Assembly: GCA_037893245.1 (NCBI GenBank)
Contig: JBAIAA010000024.1
Location: forward strand, 1 to 64,000
DNA length: 64,000 bases
Reading direction: 5' to 3'
From: Crossaster papposus
Taxonomy: Eukaryota > Echinodermata > Asteroidea > Velatida > Solasteridae
The stretch's first letter is position 1, and the number at the start of each line of letters is the position of its first letter. The position numbers were made by a program, and so were the translations under genes. Below, piece by piece: positions 58,401 through 64,000 of this stretch. The notes under the pieces were generated by a model that had not been told where the DNA came from, searched no databases, and was given only the letters and a program-made list of their open reading frames with translations.

Positions 58401-61400
58401 GAGCTTCGCGTGTCCAATCGACCAACTTTAATTTATTTTTCATTGTGTGTGCTGTTTCTCATCTATAGTAGCAAATATTGATAGCCAATTTATACAAAAC
58501 TTGTCCTCGTGTAGCACCCTAGAGGCGGCCAACTAGAACCCATTTGCAGCCTTAAAATTTGCCAATTGTTGGGAGTAATGGTGTACTTTCCACAATTTGC
58601 TGCGCAAGCTATGAATACTAATGACGAAATATGCGATTGCCAATGTACACAGCCAATGGCATCACTGGCCAACACTCGCTGAGCCGAAGAAGATGTTGGG
58701 CAGATGTATATATTGGACTGATTCATGTTTTGTGGACCCAGTAACTGTGGGAGAAGAGAAAAAGGGGGGGGGGGGGAGAAACGAAGAAACTGAAATATGG
58801 TCTCAAGGGATCTCCCATGGCATTTAGTTTGTTCTCCTCATGTCTGGTTGGGGTAATCCATAAAGATTCCTTTAACCAAATGTTACCATTAGGAAAATTG
58901 CTCAAACCATTTTGGGCAGACGTGTTGAGCCGTAGTGGATTGAGGATAAGCAAGTTAAGGCTCATACACCTGTCCCCAAGAGGAGTGTCCAGATGTACCA
59001 GAGGTAGCTCGAACAAGGATTATACGATGGTTTCCATTGTAAGGTATCTTCCCCAACCTGCATTAAAAGTCGGGGTTGTTTTGTCAGGCAATGCCGCAGA
59101 AAATTGGAATAGCGTGGAAACGGACGAGAGTTTTCAATGAGGCAATTTCCTGCATGCTATTCATATCAAAATGGATAATTATGTTGGTAGAGTGCATGTG
59201 CATGAGAATTGAAAATTAATAAATTGAATTGATAAATAAAAACTTAAAATAAAAAGCAATTTATTGTGTTTTCTTTAATGCAGTGAAATTTACAGAAATT
59301 TGTGTACATGTAGAGGACTAATGTTAAAGAAAAAAATGTTTAGAAAAAAACAAAACGTGACAAAAATAATCATGCAGCAGTCGACCAAGTTTCTATCAAG
59401 AAGTTCTCCTCGGTGAGTGTTTATCTGAATCCTGTTGAAGATCTTCCCCCTTTCCCACCTTCACTTCCTGTTATGACATGAACTTACCAGACCCCCCTTC
59501 TTAGTATGCCTGTCTCTCCTTACTGTACACCTTAAGACAGTACTCGGTGGAGAAGTGCTCTTCGCCTTTCTAAAACACTAGAGAATGTTGTTTGTGGTTT
59601 TGAAAGTCAGCGCAACTCATTCTGAATAAAAACTACAAAGATGGGCTAAATTTAAGCAGCTTCCCTCCACACATTTCAATTTCTCTTGGGAATCTGACAG
59701 TGTCATATTAACAGTCCATTTTCATTTATGAGAACAAAGCTTCTTATGTTGGTCTTGCTGTTGATTCCATGTAATCTCTTCCTCAAATTTGTTTATTGAG
59801 AAATTCAAATCAGAAACAGCACAAGTCACGTAGGGTTTAAATAAAAACAAGGGTATGTTTAATCACAGTTACATTTGAATCTATCTTCAGACTTGAGACT
59901 TGTTAACACTTGTGAAGCACAACTCTAACTTTGAGTTGTTGTCTCGTTTCAGGGTTTGTTTTTTGTTTTTCTTTTTTTGTCCCGTAATCCCAAGTTCCTG
60001 CCATTGTAACCAGTTCAATCTGTTCCTTCGTTCCCTGATGTTTCGTTAATTTCCCCTGTTGTGACTGCTTTGTGTGTTGTGTCGCGAGTTTGTTTGAAAA
60101 GGTCACGATTTTGGAGAACGCTTCAACAAAAAGTCCTTGTCAGTTTCTCCCCTTAAACAAGTAGCACCCCTGTTGTTTCAGGTGATAAAATGTTTTTAAA
60201 AATCCTGCAAGTCCCCTCAAAAATATATTAGGTACTTGCCTTAAAGAGATGATCTAAAGATGGAGGAAAAAAAACCAATTGATAAACATCTTTATAAAAA
60301 CTACCCACCATGCCACCATGCCTAAAGGTTTCTTACAGATTTCAATGATGAATTACCTAGATAAGATAGAAGAATTCAACCTGTTCGCATCCTTATCTGT
60401 GATTGCATGTGGCAGATCTTTTTGGAGCTGTTGATTACACCGTGTCCACATATCCTCCGTGGTGTGTGTACGAAGCACGCACCGATGCTTCTCCTTTGTT
60501 CGGCACCTGATCTTCTTAGTGAGGAAAAAGAAGAAGCATTTCTGACCCTTTCACTGGTAATGGGTCTCATCCATACCGCAATTACATTTGTCAAAGCCGA
60601 TTACCGAGTGTGGCTTCAGACTAGGTCTGTATCTATTTATCCCCGCGCCGGGTCGGCCGGTCCTTAATGGAAACACAGCTGAACTGGGTTGCTGAGTTGC
60701 CGCTGTTGCTGCTAGACTTATAGTGAATCGAGAGACGGTTACAAATATAGAGCGGTGCTATCGTAAATAGCAAAAGGTGCTTGACCTTTTTGGGGTCATC
60801 TTGCTAAATATCAATCTACGCTTTTTTTTGTTTGGAGATGCTCTTGTAAAGTGATATCTGAAGAAGACCTCCCTAATAGCAATTTCCTTTTTAGAAAATT
60901 TCAGCATTGTAATACAAAATGCTTTTAAAGTAATGAATAGCCTCAATAAATATGTACAGCAGGCTTTGTGTTGACATGGCACGCGGAGGGAAAAAAATCG
61001 ACCAATTCTGAAAATTGTAAAATTATACCGAGTAATGCACGTCCCCCTTAAGCTGCAAAAAAGTCGAAAATATCCGAATGATCGTTTTTAACGGATGTGG
61101 GCCATTTAAATTTTTTATCTAGGAATTGTAAATAAGAGACAAGAATATATTGGCCTCTTACACAGCCTAATGTGCCCACATACTCACACAGACACTGAAC
61201 AACGCAAGCGGTTTTATTTCTCAATAAATTTGAACAAGATTGTTTGTTGAGACAAATGCAGAGCGGTTTGTGGTTATATTTCTGGGTGCAAACACGAAGG
61301 AGAGGCTGTTATACCATTAGTGCATTCTTAAGACTACTTATCCCATATGGAAGAGGTTGTAAATTGAGCTTCAAGTGTTGAGATGGTTACTTCTTCTTAA

Positions 61401-61855
61401 GAAGGGGGGGGGGGGGTTCATGGCTCCTTATGCCTTTTAGGAGGGCTGTGGGAATTAATTTTTTTTATCAGCAGCCAGGAATGGACAGCCTTGAGTAGAA
61501 TAGCTTGAACATATTAAATTTGTATGAGAGTAATAGAAAAAAATCTCAAACGTTCAACCAAAATCTACTGAGATTTCTCAAGTTCTCCATTATGGTTGAC
61601 AATTTTCCCATCAGCACATTATTTAGAATCTTTTAGATAAAACCTGCAGATAAAAGCAGACACATGGGTTTTAAAACGTCAACAAAATCTCAAGATTAAA
61701 CAAATTGTTGAATTTTATATTTATCTTTCATGCTGAAGGCAACTTTATTTTGTTGATCCTTATTTCTAAGTAAATGTGCCTCATTAAGCCCATTCTAATT
61801 CTTTTGTTGTTTAAATGATACAACAGGTGTGATGAAATTCAGCTTCTCTGGACAC
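55407..61855. other. Long non-coding stretch
   Basis: No gene is supported. A C run lies at 56209-56224, C-rich tracts at 56336-56366, an (AACTG)n tract near 56661-56687, and G runs at 58764-58776 and 61404-61416. The 107-codon frame at 58817-59140 has no recognised motif. Most of the rest is AT-rich unique sequence. Confidence 0.55.
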
Positions 61856-62102
61856 CAGGGGCCAATTTCATAGAGCTGCTTAAGCATACAAATTGCTTAA
61901 GCACAAAATATTTTTGCTGAGTAAAACCAGCTTACCAGCCACAACTCTATGTGATGTATATTATTTGTGATTGGTATTTAGCTATAACTAGCTTAGCATA
62001 ATGATCACATTGAATTTTGGCTCCTAACTTGACTTACCAAGCAAGTGTTTTTGTGCTTAAGCAACATTTTGTGCTTAAGCAGCTCTATGAAATTGGCCCC
62101 TG
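61856..62102. mobile_element. MITE with 31-bp perfect inverted ends
   Basis: The left end starts CAGGGGCCAATTTCATAG and continues AGCTGCTTAAGCA. The right end (62072-62102) is its exact inverted copy. TTGCTTAAGCAC-like motifs recur just inside both ends. The 247-bp length contains no coding frame. The CAGGGG terminus is reminiscent of hAT elements, but I do not see the 8-bp target duplication that would confirm this. Confidence 0.9.
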
Positions 62103-64000
62103 ATATGAAATGATGGTGGCAGAGTTGTCATACTTATTTATGACTTCAACAAAATAAACATTTTCTTAATTACACTTTAAATTTGAGGTGAATATGTTGT
62201 TTTATGTCCATTCATTGTTCCTAATAAAAAAGATTTCATTTAATTCCCCCCCCCCCCGAAATGCTTTTAATTTTGTTCTCCATTATTTATAAACCTTGCT
62301 ACTGCATAATCATCCAAATTGACAACAATTAGAGATTCATTCGGGAGACGATGTCGCCACAAATTTGTACTTCCTGAATTGAATGTCGGTTCGCTTTCAT
62401 CCGCCGGTAATAACCCATCTGGTCTAGGCCACCAAGCCGCGTGCCCTCTCACCAAAATCACTCCTCTTCATAAAAATTGCAGCGATGGCATAGTGGGAGC
62501 GCAAAAACCTTGGCCTTGGCTTGAAACCAGGCGCAAAACGTCCTTGGCCTTATGACTAATACACAAACTAAACAATCATGAGCTTATCGCCTTCCAATAA
62601 CGACCCCCCGCTGGTTTAGGCTGGCTAAACAAAAAGTAGCAATTTCTGGCTTTGTAATTATATTCTCAATGTTTACATAGACAGTGGTTCTGCTCACATT
62701 AGTGCCAATTGCGGTGTTGTTTTAAGAAAGGGAGGGGGTAGATTTATGTTTTTAGCTGCTAAACTAAACGGAGAACATTTAGTGTTTAGGAAAACCAGGG
62801 AGATAGGTAGTCGATTAAACTTGGCGCATTTGCAGCCAGCAATTAGCGCACGCTGTTTTTGTTATTTTGTTAGCTGTTGCAGATTTGTCCCGGCTCCCTG
62901 ATTGAACTTGTAATTATTTACGTTTTGGGGTCCCAGACCAATGGCAAGGCAGATGAGGTACGTAGGATTCAGCAACGCAGATCTTGAGACGCAGACGCAT
63001 TTATTGACTTTCTGATCCAGGTAAAAAACTGATCAATTCCTTGATGTCTCCATGCCGATTACTCATACCTGCGGCAGGCATTTATGGAGTAATGTTGGTT
63101 TAGTTTTTTATTTTAATTATTCATTTGTGTTTATTTGAAGCCACACTTTGTCATTGGTGTGATGCAGATCAGGGCTTTTATTTGTCTCATCTTAGATGTA
63201 ATTCTGAGCAATAGATAGTGCTGTTTACTTTTTATTCAAAGTAATTTTTTTCACTTGTGTCATGTATGAAAATGACAAGTTTTGAAAGTTTGCTGCTGTT
63301 TTAGATTATGTGATTCTCTATGTTTGACTTGTTGTCACTATTGTGATGAAATCTGGTTTAATATGGGATCAAAATAAGGCGATTAAAAAAATTAATAATA
63401 AGTGTAACTTTAGAATTTGCTATGTATCTTCATAAAGAATATCTGTTTACTTTCCAAGTATGTTTATAGAAGCTGAATGTTTATATGGTAAACATCCAAG
63501 AAACAAAACAGTTAGGCGCTTTCCATTCATTTCCTTGCGTAAGACTTCCGTCTTTAGCTCTATGACTCCCCAATATACCTCCATGTATTAGACATCTTTA
63601 CCTGATGAATACCGATAATATCCAACTATCTCTGCGATCTGTCCCATGAAACCACTCTCTATTACCCACAATCCAATGCGGTATTCATTATTAGTTTCTC
63701 CGGTGCTGTGCCAGGGTTCCTTGCGTATGCCTTGCACGTCTTCCGTACGCAGAGACGGTTGTTCCGATGTGGAAATATGATAAGAATGCCTTTGGTAGGC
63801 GATGTTTCTGTATAGCAGACGTGGATGTTTGTGTCTGTGCTAACTAAAGATTAGATTAGTTTAACATTCTAAGCTCTTCGCGCTGTGTTTTCCTCTTTTT
63901 CACTTTTTCCCCCTCGCCTTTCCTGTAACCATCTTCTTTTTCTCCTTTCTTCCCCGTTTCTATTTTTTGCTCCTGGCTACAGCTCAAGCTGTAGATAAGA
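62103..64000. other. Non-coding stretch
   Basis: No gene is supported. A 21-nt segment at 62937-62957 (reading TNGKADE) lies between GTCCCAG and GAG|GTACGT and could be a microexon, but it is too short to judge. A T/C-rich tract lies at 63885-63965. Confidence 0.5.

Noticed and set aside
58817-59140. 107-codon open frame with ordinary-looking composition
   Set aside because: No family is recognised, there are no convincing flanking splice signals, and a comparable frame exists on the opposite strand.

Overview
This window looks like non-coding DNA from an animal nuclear genome. It has no recognisable conserved protein, rRNA or functional tRNA gene, no operon-like packing and no long non-repetitive open frame (the longest non-repeat frame is 143 codons and unrecognised). 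It is AT-rich by eye and crowded with short mobile elements, tandem repeats and at least 19 G or C runs of 16 bases or more. The palindromic ACATGTACATGTA motif, the tRNA-headed SINE and the many small inverted-repeat elements suggest a marine invertebrate, perhaps an echinoderm. That is an inference from composition and not a sequence match.

Layout. 0-9 kb: a nested pair of inverted-repeat elements (1.5-2.1 kb) and several copies of an unidentified ~200-bp family (family A: 4.6, 4.8, 5.4 and 8.3 kb, with a reverse copy at 46.7 kb). 9-18 kb: short families C and D, a tandem triplet of a ~380-bp MITE with a covarying central hairpin (13.6-14.8 kb), a fold-back element (16.3 kb) and family B (17.7 kb, related copies at 28.4 and 33.8 kb). 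19.8-20.75 kb: a 39-bp minisatellite of 24 full units with traces of a 195-bp higher-order period. 23-25.6 kb: the best candidate coding region, a possible five-exon 111-codon gene on the + strand. 27.5 kb: a possible BEL/Pao retrotransposon relic. 38.2 kb: a tRNA-derived SINE. 41-48 kb: three more inverted-repeat elements, one nested inside another, and a copy of the 13.6-kb MITE. 52 kb: a 22-bp tandem array. 61.9 kb: a clean MITE with 31-bp inverted ends.

Coding potential. All coding calls are splice-signal models read by eye and carry low confidence. Most apparent reading frames arise from low complexity or from repeat units whose length is a multiple of three. The likeliest overall reading is a large intron or intergenic region, possibly holding a few small exons. 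No pathway or gene cooperation can be deduced. The most interesting content is structural: nested mobile elements, a hairpin with paired substitutions, the higher-order minisatellite and the in-phase exon chain.
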